From Halobacteriales archaeon SW_5_70_135 (lineage in GTDB: Archaea > Halobacteriota > Halobacteria > Halobacteriales > SW-7-71-33), in contig PXSK01000010.1 of the NCBI GenBank assembly GCA_003022865.1, positions 1-57,582 on the forward strand: a DNA stretch of 57,582 nucleotides. The letters run 5' to 3'. The notes under the pieces were generated by a model. It had not been told where the DNA came from. It was given only the letters and a program-made list of their open reading frames with translations, and did not search any database. The position numbers were made by a program, and so were the translations under genes. Numbering within the stretch: position 1 is the stretch's first letter; every line of letters starts with the position of its first letter. Below are positions 17,021 through 26,127 of the stretch, one piece after another.

Positions 17021-17027
17021 ATGGTAG
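16935..17027 (+). CDS. Upstream ORF / possible 30-residue peptide
   Basis: An ATG in the leader of the coiled-coil gene opens a frame of exactly 30 codons (MTGQHYATTARAKQRL...LELQLW). Its TAG stop at 17025 lies just inside the next gene, overlapping the ATG at 17021 in another frame. The arrangement is that of a translational coupler or regulatory uORF. The peptide is basic, unusual in a halophile, which argues for a regulatory rather than a structural role, or for chance. Confidence 0.35.
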   Translation: MTGQHYATTARAKQRLPSPVRYGLLELQLW

Positions 17028-18172
17028 ACGCGACACAGGACACCGAAGACGACGAGCACCGAACACGAACCGACGACAATTCTGCTGACACCGACTCCGA
17101 CTCCGGCTCCAGCTCCACGGCCGAGACCGCAGAGACCGACACGGAAGCGGAGACGGACACGGACACGGAGACAGAGGCAGACGTGGACACCGACACGGAG
17201 ACGGAGACGGAGACGACCGACGAGCCCGCGACCGAACCCGAGTCCGAGGACGCGTCGACGGGCACCGAGAGCCCGCTCGCCGACGCCGACTCCGTCGACA
17301 CCACGAAGAACGTCCACGTCGACCCGGACACCCTCGAAGAGGAGTCGAAGGGCGATCTGATCAAGATCGCCGGCAAGCTACGCGACCGGCGCAACGAGCT
17401 CAACCAACTCGCCTCGGAGCGTGCCTCCGAGCGGGACGACCTCAACGCGAAGACTCGAGAGAAAGTCGACGAGGCCCAGCAACACAGGGAGAAGCGCGAC
17501 GAGCTCAACGAGACGGTCCAGGAGCACAAGGAGAAGCGCAACGAGCTCAACGCGGAGGCCAACGAGCTGTTCGACGAGGTCGAGCAGAAGAAAGAGGAGA
17601 TGAACCTCGACGACGGCACCGACCTCGAAGGGCTCGAAGAGGAGATCGAGGACCTCGAGTTCAAGCAGCAGACCGAGGTTCTAAGCCCTGAGGAAGAGCG
17701 CGAGCTCATCGAGAAGATCGAGGCAAAGCGCGAGGAGTACCAGCAGCGCAAGGAGAAGCTCGAAGACAACGAGGGCGTCGAGGAGCTCGCCGAGAAGGCG
17801 AGTGACGTCCGCAGCGAGGCCTCGAAGCACCACCAGAAGGTGACCGAGCTCGCGGACGAGGCCCAGGAGCACCACAACGAGATGATCGAGGCCTACCGCG
17901 AGGCCGACGAGGTGCGCGACGAGGCCGACGAGACACACGAGAGGTTCGTCGAGGCCCAGGAGGCCGCGGACTACCACCACGAGATGTTCGTGGAGGTCCA
18001 GAAGCGCCTGCGCGAGCTGGACAAGCAGGAGGAAGAGGAGCGCCAGACCGAGCGCGAGAAGGAACAGGAGGCCGCGAAGGAGGAAGCCGAGGAGATCTAC
18101 CAGAAGTTCAAGGAAGGCGAGACGCTCGACACGGAAGACCTGATGAAGCTACAGAAGACCGGACTGCTGTAA
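17021..18172 (+). CDS. Large coiled-coil protein with acidic disordered N-tail
   Basis: 383 residues. Residues 1-95 are low-complexity T, D, E and S (alternating TETDTD-like runs) and certainly disordered. Residues ~105-370 are almost pure heptad coiled coil, rich in E, K, R and A, with a break near ELIEKIEAKREEYQQRKEKL. The C-terminus LDTEDLMKLQKTGLL is a short ordered tail that is conserved in archaeal coiled-coil proteins of this type. Such proteins are widespread in Euryarchaeota but uncharacterised; scaffolding or chromosome-related roles are guesses. It has its own promoter and leader with an upstream ORF, and stands alone. Confidence 0.85.
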   Translation: MVDATQDTEDDEHRTRTDDNSADTDSDSGSSSTAETAETDTEAETDTDTETEADVDTDTETETETTDEPATEPESEDASTGTESPLADADSVDTTKNVHVDPDTLEEESKGDLIKIAGKLRDRRNELNQLASERASERDDLNAKTREKVDEAQQHREKRDELNETVQEHKEKRNELNAEANELFDEVEQKKEEMNLDDGTDLEGLEEEIEDLEFKQQTEVLSPEEERELIEKIEAKREEYQQRKEKLEDNEGVEELAEKASDVRSEASKHHQKVTELADEAQEHHNEMIEAYREADEVRDEADETHERFVEAQEAADYHHEMFVEVQKRLRELDKQEEEERQTEREKEQEAAKEEAEEIYQKFKEGETLDTEDLMKLQKTGLL

Positions 18173-18248
18173 TCGTCGACGCCGCGGCGGTTCGACGGGG
18201 CTTCTCGAAAGGACAAGAGTGATACAGCGAGCGGCACAGGCGGAGTCC

Positions 18249-19217
18249 ATGGATAGCGTGGTTCTCGCGGGCGGGTATGCCACCCGTCTGTGGCCGATCA
18301 CTCGCCATCGCCCGAAGATGTTCCTCCCAGTCGGCGAGTCGACGGTCGTCGACTACGTGTTCGACGAACTGGAGCGTGACGACCGTATCGACGACGTCTA
18401 CGTCAGCACGAACGAGCGCTTCGCCGACGAGTTCGACTCGTTTCTCGCGGACCGGGAGTACGAGAAGCCCCGGCTGTCGGTCGAGGAGACGACCGCCGAG
18501 GACGAGAAGCTCGGCGTCGTCGGCGCGCTCGTCCAGCTCGTCGAGCGCGAGGGGATCGACGACGACCTGCTGGTGATCGCCGGCGACAACCTGATCAGCT
18601 TCGACGTGGCGGACTTCCTGGACGCCTTCGAGCGCCGCGAGGCGCCCACCCTCGCCGCGTACGACGTCGAGTCGCGCGAGCGGGCGAGGTCGTACGGTCT
18701 GGTCGAGCTGGACGGCGACCGCGTGGTGGACTTCCAGGAGAAGCCCGACGACCCCAAGAGTACGCTCGTTTCGATCGCCTGCTACGCCTTCCCGGCCGAC
18801 GCCGTCTCGCTGCTTTCGGCGTACCTCACCGACGGGAACAACCCCGACGAGCCGGGCTGGTTCGTCCAGTGGCTCCAGGCGCAGGAGCCGACCTACGCCT
18901 ACACGTTCGAAGGGGCGTGGTTCGACATCGGCACGCCGGAGTCGTACCTCGACGCCGTCGCCTGGCACCTCGACGGCGACAGCGTCGTCGCGGACGGCGC
19001 GGCCGTCGCGGACAGCGAGATCGGCGCGAACGTCCACGTGATGGACGGTGCCCGTGTCGGAGACGCCAGCCTGGAGCGGACGGTGGTGTTCCCGGAGGCG
19101 ACGGTCCGGGACGCCGCGGTCGACGCCTCCGTCGTCGACGAACACGCCCGCGTGGAGGACGTCGACATCGCCGGATCGCTCGTCGGGTCGTACTCGCAGG
19201 TGCTCGACGGGGAGTGA
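18249..19217 (+). CDS. Sugar-1-phosphate nucleotidyltransferase (glucose-1-P thymidylyltransferase type)
   Basis: 322 residues from the ATG at 18249. The nucleotide-binding signature LAGGYATRLWPITRHRPK (residues 5-22) and the magnesium site in VIAGDNLISFD identify the nucleotidyltransferase fold; PxEKP appears as VDFQEKPDDP and the sugar-binding segment is GAWFDIGTPESY. The C-terminus carries several left-handed beta-helix-like repeats (VVADGAAVADSEIGANVHV, and so on), as in haloarchaeal GlmU/Graph-type enzymes. It makes an NDP-sugar for glycan synthesis; which sugar is unclear. The open frame extends ten codons upstream to 18219, but the family start fits 18249. Confidence 0.88.
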   Translation: MDSVVLAGGYATRLWPITRHRPKMFLPVGESTVVDYVFDELERDDRIDDVYVSTNERFADEFDSFLADREYEKPRLSVEETTAEDEKLGVVGALVQLVEREGIDDDLLVIAGDNLISFDVADFLDAFERREAPTLAAYDVESRERARSYGLVELDGDRVVDFQEKPDDPKSTLVSIACYAFPADAVSLLSAYLTDGNNPDEPGWFVQWLQAQEPTYAYTFEGAWFDIGTPESYLDAVAWHLDGDSVVADGAAVADSEIGANVHVMDGARVGDASLERTVVFPEATVRDAAVDASVVDEHARVEDVDIAGSLVGSYSQVLDGE

Positions 19218-19296
19218 CGCCCGGCGCTCCCGCCCACGCCGGCGTCAGGGGCGGACGACCGACGCGCTCATGCGGCGACGGTCCACAGCCCTACCC

Positions 19297-20742
19297 GTGC
19301 TAGCGATCGTCGTCAGTCGTGCCGACGAGGCCTCCGAACACGTCGGCGAGCGACTGCTGGAGGCGGCCGACTGGGAGACGCGCACCGACGGTTCGCGACC
19401 GGACGCCGAGGGGGGCGGGGAGTTTTACGTCCTGCCGGCGGACGCGTCGGCGGGAGTGTCCCCGCGTCCGGACGCCGCCAGGGGTGTCGAGCGCGTCGAG
19501 CTGCGCACGTTCGAGGCGTTACATCTCCGTCTTGACGGCGTGGCCGGGGTGTTCGGCGGGGACGGGAGTGGCGGCACCGTGAGTCCGGACCTGCTCGCGT
19601 TCGCCTCGCGGCACTCGGGGGAGACGGGACCGCTGCTCACCGCACACTTCACGGGCAACGTCGGCGCGGCGGAGTACGGCGGTCGAGCGGGCGAGCTCGC
19701 GGCGGCCGCGCCGGCGGCACTCGACCGGGCGATCGAGGCGTTCGACGAGCACGCGCCAGCGGGATACGAGGTCGGCGTGGAGTGTACCCACCACGGGCCG
19801 TCGCGGGTGGGCTGTCCGTCGCTGTTCGTCGAGGTCGGCTCCGACGAGCCGCAGTGGCGCGACGCCGACGCGGCGCGGGCGGCCGCCCGGGCGATCCTGG
19901 CGCTGCGAGGGGTGCGAGCGCGCGGCGACCGGACGGTGGTCGGCCTGGGCGGCGGCCACTACGCGCCGCGGTTCGAGCGCGTGCTCCGCGAGACGGCGTG
20001 GGACGTGGGCCACGTCGCCGCCGACTGGGGGCTCGACGACCTCGACCCCGGGACCGAGGCGGGCCGGGAGGCGCTGCGCCAGGTCGTCGAGCAGTCGGTG
20101 GCGGAGCGGGTGCTGATCGACGGCGACCGTTCCGACGTGGCCGCGGCCGTCGAGGAGTCGGGCTACGAGACGGTGCGCGAGTCCTGGCTGCGGGCGGTCG
20201 ACGACCGGCCGCTCGACGTGGTCGAGGCGGTCGAGCGACGACTCGGACGGGTGGCCGACGGCGTCGTCCTCGGCGAGCGGGAGACGACGGCGGTCGCGGT
20301 CGTCGGCCTGCCAGTCGACCTCGTGAGGGAGGCGGAGGGGGTCGACCCCGGGGCGGCGTGGGCGGCCGTCGCCGAGAGGGCGGTCGCCGTCGAGACCACG
20401 GAGGGGGGAAGCCGGCTCGGCGAGCGCGTGCTCCTGCCGGCCGACTCCGGGTCGGACGTCGACACCGGCGCCGGTGACGAGCGAGCCGCGAGCGAGGCCT
20501 ACGACGCCGTGGTGGCGGGACTGGCCGACGTGTTGCGCGGGAAGTTCGAAGCGGTCGAGCGCCGCGACGGGGCGGTCGTGGCGACGCGGACGGCCTTCGA
20601 CCCGGAGCTGGCGCGGGCGGCGGGTGTCCCGGAGGGGCCGGCGTTCGGCCGGCTGGCCGACGGTCGGTCCGTCGAGGTCGACGGCGAGGAGGTCAGCCCC
20701 GAGACGGTCCACCGCGAGCGCCGCCGGGAGTTCCCGGTGTAG
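19297..20742 (+). CDS. dtdA: D-aminoacyl-tRNA deacylase (DtdA/GEK1 family)
   Basis: 481 residues from a GTG at 19297 (then LAIVVSRADEASEHVGERLLE), the usual beginning of archaeal DTD2. An ATG at 19270 would add nine residues. Family marks are FVSR-like VVSRADEASEH, the metal motif VECTHHGPS (cysteine-histidine-histidine) near residue 165, and GLGGGHYAPRF near residue 216. It removes D-amino acids from mischarged tRNA. Length is greater than the ~440 usual because of acidic inserts in the C-terminal half. It is followed by ftsZ1 on the same strand after 114 bp and is probably separately transcribed. Confidence 0.93.
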   Translation: MLAIVVSRADEASEHVGERLLEAADWETRTDGSRPDAEGGGEFYVLPADASAGVSPRPDAARGVERVELRTFEALHLRLDGVAGVFGGDGSGGTVSPDLLAFASRHSGETGPLLTAHFTGNVGAAEYGGRAGELAAAAPAALDRAIEAFDEHAPAGYEVGVECTHHGPSRVGCPSLFVEVGSDEPQWRDADAARAAARAILALRGVRARGDRTVVGLGGGHYAPRFERVLRETAWDVGHVAADWGLDDLDPGTEAGREALRQVVEQSVAERVLIDGDRSDVAAAVEESGYETVRESWLRAVDDRPLDVVEAVERRLGRVADGVVLGERETTAVAVVGLPVDLVREAEGVDPGAAWAAVAERAVAVETTEGGSRLGERVLLPADSGSDVDTGAGDERAASEAYDAVVAGLADVLRGKFEAVERRDGAVVATRTAFDPELARAAGVPEGPAFGRLADGRSVEVDGEEVSPETVHRERRREFPV

Positions 20743-20856
20743 GCCACGGCAGCGGCTGTCCGATACGACCGGCGGAGAGGTCGCCGCGGTCCGTCGTGCG
20801 AGCGTCTGACACGAGGGGAAGAATGATTACCGGCGGGTCGCCACGCAGGGGTACGC

Positions 20857-22056
20857 ATGGACTCGATAATAGAGGGCGTGATAGACGAGGCTGAGGGTGA
20901 CGGGGCCGACGCCTCCGAGGGTGAGCACGCTGCCGAGGGGTCTCCGGCGGCGTCGGAGGACGCCGGCGCGGGCGACGACCCGGACGGCACCGGCGACGGG
21001 AACGACCTCGAGGGGCAGACGGACGAGGACCTCGCGGAGATGCTCGACGACCTGGAGACACAGATCACGGTCGTCGGCTGTGGCGGGGCGGGCTGTAACA
21101 CTGTCGACCGGATGAACGAGGCGGGCATCCAGGGCGCCCGCCTGGTGGCGGCCAACACCGACGTCCAGCATCTCGTCGAGGTCGAGGCCGAGCGGAAGAT
21201 CCTGATGGGCGAGGAGCGCACCAGCGGTCGCGGCGCCGGCTCGCTGCCCCAGGTCGGCGAGGAGGCCGCCATCGAGAGCCAGGAGGAGATCCACGGCGCC
21301 ATCTCCGGCTCGGACATGGTGTTCGTCACGGCAGGGCTGGGCGGCGGCACCGGCACCGGCTCGGCACCGGTAATGGCGAAGGCCGCCCGCGAAGAGGGCG
21401 CCCTGACGATCGCCGTCGTCACGACGCCCTTCACCGCCGAGGGCGAGGTGCGGCGCACCAACGCCGAGGCCGGCCTGGAGCGGCTACGTGACGTCTCCGA
21501 CACCGTCATCGTCGTCCCGAACGACCGCCTGCTCGACTCCGTCGGCAAGCTGCCCGTGAAACAGGCGTTCAAGGTGGCCGACGAGGTGCTGATGCGCTCG
21601 GTGAAGGGGATCACCGAACTGATCACCAAGCCCGGGCTGGTGAACCTGGACTTCGCGGACGTACGTACCGTGATGCAGCGCGGCGGCGTCGCGATGATCG
21701 GGCTCGGCGAGTCCGAGTCGGACACGAAGGCCGTCGACTCCGTGAAGGGGGCACTGCGATCGCCACTCCTGGACGTGGACATCTCCGGGGCGAACTCCGC
21801 GCTGGTGAACGTCACCGGCGGCCCCGACATGGCCATCGAAGAGGCCGAGGGCGTCGTCGAGGAGATCTACGAGCGCATCGACCCCGACGCCCGGATCATC
21901 TGGGGGACCAGCGTCGACGAGGACCTCGAAGGGACGATGCGCACCATGATCGTCGTCACCGGCGTCGAGTCACCGCAGATCTACGGCCGCAACGACGACA
22001 AGAGCGGGGTCCAGGCTGGCGCCGGCCGCAAGCAGGAGATCGACTTCGTCGACTGA
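20857..22056 (+). CDS. ftsZ1: Cell division protein FtsZ (FtsZ1 type)
   Basis: 399 residues. The [13 protein letters not shown] start is characteristic of haloarchaeal FtsZ1; FtsZ2 starts differently. An acidic linker (15-65) precedes the GTPase core: [17 protein letters not shown], the tubulin signature [12 protein letters not shown] (about 159-170), the T7-loop region [13 protein letters not shown] and the domain boundary [19 protein letters not shown]. The C-terminus is short, ending KQEIDFVD, typical of FtsZ1. In Haloferax, FtsZ1 acts with FtsZ2 to build the division ring (established knowledge). A TATA-like AATGATTA lies about 28 bp upstream. Confidence 0.95.
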   Translation: MDSIIEGVIDEAEGDGADASEGEHAAEGSPAASEDAGAGDDPDGTGDGNDLEGQTDEDLAEMLDDLETQITVVGCGGAGCNTVDRMNEAGIQGARLVAANTDVQHLVEVEAERKILMGEERTSGRGAGSLPQVGEEAAIESQEEIHGAISGSDMVFVTAGLGGGTGTGSAPVMAKAAREEGALTIAVVTTPFTAEGEVRRTNAEAGLERLRDVSDTVIVVPNDRLLDSVGKLPVKQAFKVADEVLMRSVKGITELITKPGLVNLDFADVRTVMQRGGVAMIGLGESESDTKAVDSVKGALRSPLLDVDISGANSALVNVTGGPDMAIEEAEGVVEEIYERIDPDARIIWGTSVDEDLEGTMRTMIVVTGVESPQIYGRNDDKSGVQAGAGRKQEIDFVD

Positions 22057-22109
22057 CTCCGTCGCTCCGTTCCGACCGGCGCCGGGTCGCGCGAGCGGCG
22101 ATGCCGGAG

Positions 22110-22526
22110 TCAGTCCGAGTCGCCGTCGGACTGGACGTCGTCGACCTCGGTCCCGTCGCGGCGGCGGTCGCGCTGTTCGATCTTGTTGAGTTCGACGAGC
22201 ATGCGGAAGACGGCCTTCACGAGGTTGCGGTCGACGTCGAAGCGGGCGGCGTTCTCGCCGGCACGGTCCATGACGCGCCGTTCCTGTCGCTCGTCGACGG
22301 TCGGCAGTCCACGACGCTGCTTCACGCCGGCGACGGTGTCGGCGACGTAGGTGCGGCGGGCGATCAGTTCGACTATCTCCCGGTCGATGGTGCGGATCTC
22401 CTCGCGCAGCTCGGGCAGGTCCATCCCCTCCGGCGGGCGGTCCCAGTCCGGTGCCGTCGTCGCGTCGCTCCGCCCTTCGTCTTCGCTCTCGGCGTCGGAG
22501 CCGGAGCCGGAGCCGGCGTCGGTCAC
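22110..22526 (-). CDS. Chorismate mutase (AroQ type)
   Basis: 138 residues. Residues 35-125 form the all-helical AroQ fold: LPELREEIRTIDREIVELIARR, VKQRRGLPTVDERQERRV and a third helix VKAVFRMLVELNKIEQ. It converts chorismate to prephenate for phenylalanine and tyrosine. The first 30 residues and the tail are acidic and disordered. The start is a GTG overlapping the stop of the shikimate kinase gene upstream (GTGA), so the two aromatic-pathway enzymes are co-translated. Converges with ftsZ1. Confidence 0.9.
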   Translation of the reverse strand: MTDAGSGSGSDAESEDEGRSDATTAPDWDRPPEGMDLPELREEIRTIDREIVELIARRTYVADTVAGVKQRRGLPTVDERQERRVMDRAGENAARFDVDRNLVKAVFRMLVELNKIEQRDRRRDGTEVDDVQSDGDSD

Positions 22527-23410
22527 ACGCCCACCTCCACACCGGTTTCGCGGGTGGTCGTCGTCCAGACGTCGCCGCCGAGCGCCGCGACGGCGGGGCG
22601 GACCCGCTCGATCGTGACGGGGTCGCCGACGGCCGTGACGGCGGGGCCGGTGCCGGACAGCGAGACGCCGTCGGCGTCGGGGAGGGCGGCCAGCAGCGGC
22701 GCGGTCGACGCGCCGAGGGCGGGAGCGAAGGCGAAGCCGTTGACCGTCATCCCGAGGGCGTACCGGCCGTCGAGCGCGAGGTCGGCGGCGTGGTCCGCCA
22801 GCGGTGCGACGCGCCGGCAGCGGTCGACGTCGACGTCGGCGGTGTAGGTGCGCTCGGCGGGGACGCGGACGAGCACGGTCCAGTCGACGGTGTCGGTCGC
22901 CAGCAGTTCGTCCTCGGCGTTGTCGGCGACGGTGACGCCGCCGAGCATCGAGGCGGAGGCGTCGTCGAAGGCGCCAGTGACGGTGACGCCGACGTCGCGG
23001 GCGGCGGCGACGCCGACCCGACAGGCCAAAAGCGGCTCCGGGTCGACGTCGAGGGCGTCACAGGTGGCCATCACGGCGGCGTTGGCGGCCGCACTGGAGG
23101 ACTTCAGCCCGACGGCGACCGGCACCTCGCTCTCCGTGCGCACCGTCGCGCCGCGGTCGGCGTCGTCGCCGAAGCGGTCGAGGGCGCGCTCGACGCAGCG
23201 CTCGACCAGCGAGGCGTCGACCTCGACGTCGTCGGTCGCCGACCCGGCCGTGGGGACGGCACCGACCTCGCCGTCGACGCTCCCGGAGTCGTCGAGCGTC
23301 ACCCGGGCGCGGACGACCCGGTCGAGGGCGAAGGCGCTCCCGACGCCGGTCGCCAGCGCGCTGACGACGGTGCCCGCGGCGGGCGCGGCCGCCGTCCCCT
23401 CGCGTTGCAT
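22523..23410 (-). CDS. aroK: Shikimate kinase, archaeal GHMP type
   Basis: 295 residues. The GHMP-kinase phosphate-binding motif is VPVAVGLKSSSAAANA (97-112) and the C-terminal glycine motif is VSLSGTGPAVTAVG. GLKSSS and a segment with TGAFDDASASMLGG mark the archaeal shikimate kinase subfamily, unrelated to bacterial AroK/AroL. It phosphorylates shikimate. The ATG at 23410 (MQREGTAAAPAAGTV) is the usual start; the frame extends upstream without homology. Coupled to the chorismate mutase gene. Confidence 0.93.
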   Translation of the reverse strand: MQREGTAAAPAAGTVVSALATGVGSAFALDRVVRARVTLDDSGSVDGEVGAVPTAGSATDDVEVDASLVERCVERALDRFGDDADRGATVRTESEVPVAVGLKSSSAAANAAVMATCDALDVDPEPLLACRVGVAAARDVGVTVTGAFDDASASMLGGVTVADNAEDELLATDTVDWTVLVRVPAERTYTADVDVDRCRRVAPLADHAADLALDGRYALGMTVNGFAFAPALGASTAPLLAALPDADGVSLSGTGPAVTAVGDPVTIERVRPAVAALGGDVWTTTTRETGVEVGV

Positions 23411-23511
23411 GGTAGCTGCTCGCAAGCCGGCACACTTAGCGGTGGTGGTAGCGGGCGGCGACCGGAGAGAGCCCGGCAGCCATTTGTTCGAGCGGACCGA
23501 AGGACGGGCCG

Positions 23512-24447
23512 ATGAACGCCGACGGCACCGCGGAACCGGTTTCGGGTCGGAGGGTCGCCGTCGTGACGCTGCTCGTCGTCGCGCTCGCTGGTGGCGCCAC
23601 GCTGGTGGCCGCACACGGCAACCACGTCAGCGCCAACCCGCAGGTCGCCGACGACGACCTGGTGGTCGAGTCGGCGTTCGTCTCCGAGGACGGCCATCTC
23701 GTCGTCCACCGCGACGACGGCGGCCGGCCGGGCGAGCCGGTCGGTCACGCCGGCGTCGAGCAGGGCTACCACGAGAACGTACGGGTGACACTCGACGCCG
23801 GCGTCGACGCCGAGACGACACTGTGGGTCGTGCTCCACGAGGACGACGGCGACGGCGACGGCGAGTTCGACCCCACGGACGACCCACCGCTCGAGTCGTT
23901 CGGCTCGGTCGCCGGCCGGCAGGTGTCAGTCCGTCCCGGCGACCAGCCGGTGTACGTCTCCGCGCCGGGCCAGTCCGCCCAGCGCGTCGACGGCGGGACG
24001 GTGCGGGTCGACCGGGTCGCCGCCGCCGAGGACGGCCGGGTCGAGATACGGGCCGTCGACGGCGGCCGACCCGGCGGCGTCGTCGGCTCGACGGCCGTCT
24101 CGGCGGGGGTCAACGAGAACGTCACCGTCGACGTGGACGAGAGCTTCGTCGCCGAGCAGCCGGAGTACTTCGGCGTCTACGTCGTGCTCGCGACGGCGGA
24201 GGGCGACGTCGTCGATGTCGGCGGCGAGCCGGTGCACAGTCGGCTGAGCCTGCGGACGGGCGACGACGGAAGCGACGGCGGGGGTGCCGACGGCGTGGAC
24301 GTCGTGACCGCGACGACGGACGACGCCGGGGGTGCCGGCGACGGCGACGAGTCCGGCGGCGTCCTCGCGCTGCCCGGGTTCGGCGTCGTCGTCGCGCTGG
24401 TCGCGGTCGTGGCGCTGCTGGCAGCGGCACGGCTCCGCGAGGACTGA
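23512..24447 (+). CDS. Surface protein with two repeats and PGF-CTERM anchor
   Basis: 311 residues. A signal peptide (VAVVTLLVVALAGGATLVAAHG, residues 15-36) is followed by two copies of a ~100-residue beta domain (VVESAFVSEDGHLVVHR...GYHENVRVTLD and VRVDRVAAAEDGRVEIRA...GVNENVTVDVDE), which resemble the haloarchaeal DUF7282-type domain. After a glycine-aspartate linker comes the tripartite C-terminal sorting signal PGF, a hydrophobic helix and RLRED. Such tails are cut and lipid-anchored by archaeosortase ArtA in Haloferax. The protein should therefore sit on the outer cell surface; its function is unknown. Confidence 0.82.
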   Translation: MNADGTAEPVSGRRVAVVTLLVVALAGGATLVAAHGNHVSANPQVADDDLVVESAFVSEDGHLVVHRDDGGRPGEPVGHAGVEQGYHENVRVTLDAGVDAETTLWVVLHEDDGDGDGEFDPTDDPPLESFGSVAGRQVSVRPGDQPVYVSAPGQSAQRVDGGTVRVDRVAAAEDGRVEIRAVDGGRPGGVVGSTAVSAGVNENVTVDVDESFVAEQPEYFGVYVVLATAEGDVVDVGGEPVHSRLSLRTGDDGSDGGGADGVDVVTATTDDAGGAGDGDESGGVLALPGFGVVVALVAVVALLAAARLRED

Positions 24448-24555
24448 CGCCGCCGGAGTCGTCGGGGCGGGACAGCGTGGCCGTGGTGTGGTCACGGCGG
24501 CGAGGAGCGGCCGACCGTCACCGTCTTGTTCGTCAGTGGCGTAGTTCGCGTGGAG

Positions 24556-25881
24556 ATGTTCGAGCCGGACGAGCAGTCGCGTCGCGACCTGCTGAAGGCC
24601 GCGGTCGCCATCGGCGGGAGTGCCGGTCTCTCGGCGTGTCTGGGCTGGCTGGGCGCGGACAGCGAGCCGGTACCCAGGGGCGACGGTACGACACACGAAC
24701 GGCAGTTCACCTGGAACGACCGCCTGCCGACGGACGACCACGGCAACACGCGTCTCCCACGTCACCAAGTGTTGCTGTATCTGGACTACGACCGGGAGGG
24801 GCCGCCGACGGCCGCGGACCGCGAGACCGTCGAGGCGGCGTTCGCCTCGCTGGACGAGGCCTACGACCGTTCGAACGAGGGCCTGCTGTACTCGGTCGCC
24901 TACTCGCCGGCGTACTTTGACCGGTTCGAGGCCTCGCTGCCGGAGACCGTCGACCTGCCGCCGCCGCGACGGCTCTCGGACTTCGAGAGCCCTACCCTGG
25001 ACGAGCAGGACGCGCTGGTCCACCTGGCGAGCGACCGACCCGACGCCGTCCTCGGGGCCGAGCGGGCGCTGCTGGGCGAGCGTGACGCCGCCAACGGCGT
25101 CGAGACGGCGGCCTCGCTCGCCGACGTGATGACGGTCGACTCCCGGCGGACGGGCTTCGTCGGCGAGGGGATGCCCGCCGCCCGACGGAACGTCGAGGGC
25201 GTGCCCGACTCGAACCCGGTCCCGGAGGCGTCGCCGCTGTTCATGGGGTTCAAGGCCGGCTTCGCCGGCAACCAGGCGACGGAGGAGTACGTCACGATCG
25301 ACGCTGGCCTGTGGCGGGGGGCGACGACGAAACACGTCGCGAACTTGCGCCAGCGACTCGATGACTGGTACGTCGAGCATGACCGCGACGAGCGAGTCGA
25401 GGAGCTGTTCAGCCCGGCCCACGCCGAGCGGGGGCTCGTGGAGGGCGCCGGCGAGAACCTCGGCGACCACAACGGCCTCACCCCGGAAATGATGGAGACG
25501 ATCCGCGAGCAGGCGGCGGCGTCGGGGCGAGTCGGTCACGCCCAGAAGGCCGCCCGTGCCAACCGCGACGAGGCCGGCAACGTCCGCCTGCTGCGGCGAC
25601 ACTTCGAGTCGATCGACGCCGAGTTCAACCCCGACGGCGAGGGCTTTCCCGACCAGGAGGGCGGCGTCGCCAGCCTGCACTTCCCGTCGCTGCAGCGGGG
25701 CATCTCGGCGTTCGAGGAGGTCCGCGAGGCGATGAACGGCACCGACCTCACCGACATCCCCGCGATCCGCACCCGCGTCAACAACGGCATCCTGGAGTAC
25801 GTCTTCGTCCGCCACCGCGGCAACTTCCTCGTCCCGCCGACGGAGTTACGGGCGCTGCCGCCGGTCCGACCCGAGCGCTGA
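24556..25881 (+). CDS. Tat-exported DyP-like heme-peroxidase-fold protein
   Basis: 441 residues from ATG 24556; an in-frame GTG at 24550 and an earlier start at 24526 are less likely. SRRDLLKAAVAIGGSAGLSAC is a Tat signal with a lipobox-like cysteine. The body is like dye-decolorising peroxidases: two ferredoxin-like halves, the second containing GHAQKAARAN...VRLLRRHFE (position of the proximal heme histidine) and a C-terminal LHFPSLQRGISAFEEVREAMN. The distal-side GFKDG motif of DyP enzymes reads GFKAG here (about residue 230), so the catalytic aspartate is missing. It is probably the haloarchaeal DUF7405-like family. Activity is uncertain; heme or another ligand may still bind. Confidence 0.7.
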   Translation: MFEPDEQSRRDLLKAAVAIGGSAGLSACLGWLGADSEPVPRGDGTTHERQFTWNDRLPTDDHGNTRLPRHQVLLYLDYDREGPPTAADRETVEAAFASLDEAYDRSNEGLLYSVAYSPAYFDRFEASLPETVDLPPPRRLSDFESPTLDEQDALVHLASDRPDAVLGAERALLGERDAANGVETAASLADVMTVDSRRTGFVGEGMPAARRNVEGVPDSNPVPEASPLFMGFKAGFAGNQATEEYVTIDAGLWRGATTKHVANLRQRLDDWYVEHDRDERVEELFSPAHAERGLVEGAGENLGDHNGLTPEMMETIREQAAASGRVGHAQKAARANRDEAGNVRLLRRHFESIDAEFNPDGEGFPDQEGGVASLHFPSLQRGISAFEEVREAMNGTDLTDIPAIRTRVNNGILEYVFVRHRGNFLVPPTELRALPPVRPER

Positions 25882-25884
25882 GTG

Positions 25885-26127
25885 TCAGTCCAGTCGCCGC
25901 CGGTGTTCGGCGGCGAGTTCCTCGGCGCGCTCGCGCGACGGTGCCGACTCCCAGCGGACCTGGTCGGCGTCGCCGTACGCGAGCGCCTCCTTCAGCTCGT
26001 CACGGAGCATCCCGCTGCCGACGGCCACCACCTCGCCGTCCCGGCCGAGCTCGTAGACGCCGTACCGTCTCGGGGCGCTGCCGGCCGTCGACCGGTCGAG
26101 CGAGCGCCAGCGTTTCGACAGTGGCAT
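25885..26127 (-). CDS. Small GIY-YIG-like haloarchaeal protein
   Basis: 80 residues. The core RRYGVYELGRDGEVVAVGSG followed by a charged helix and VRWESAPSRERAEELAAEH has the layout of a minimal GIY-YIG-type fold (two strands with YGVYEL and VAVGSG, then helices). The arginine and glutamate normally needed for nuclease action are not clearly placed, so it may not be a nuclease. Its stop lies three bases after that of the DyP-like gene (convergent). The start, ATG 26127 or GTG 26130, overlaps the preceding gene's stop, so it is the last member of a minus-strand operon. Confidence 0.7.
   Translation of the reverse strand: MPLSKRWRSLDRSTAGSAPRRYGVYELGRDGEVVAVGSGMLRDELKEALAYGDADQVRWESAPSRERAEELAAEHRRRLD

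Noticed and set aside
20499-21836. 445-codon minus-strand frame opposite ftsZ1
   Set aside because: Serine/threonine/arginine-rich shadow of ftsZ1 and dtdA without any domain.
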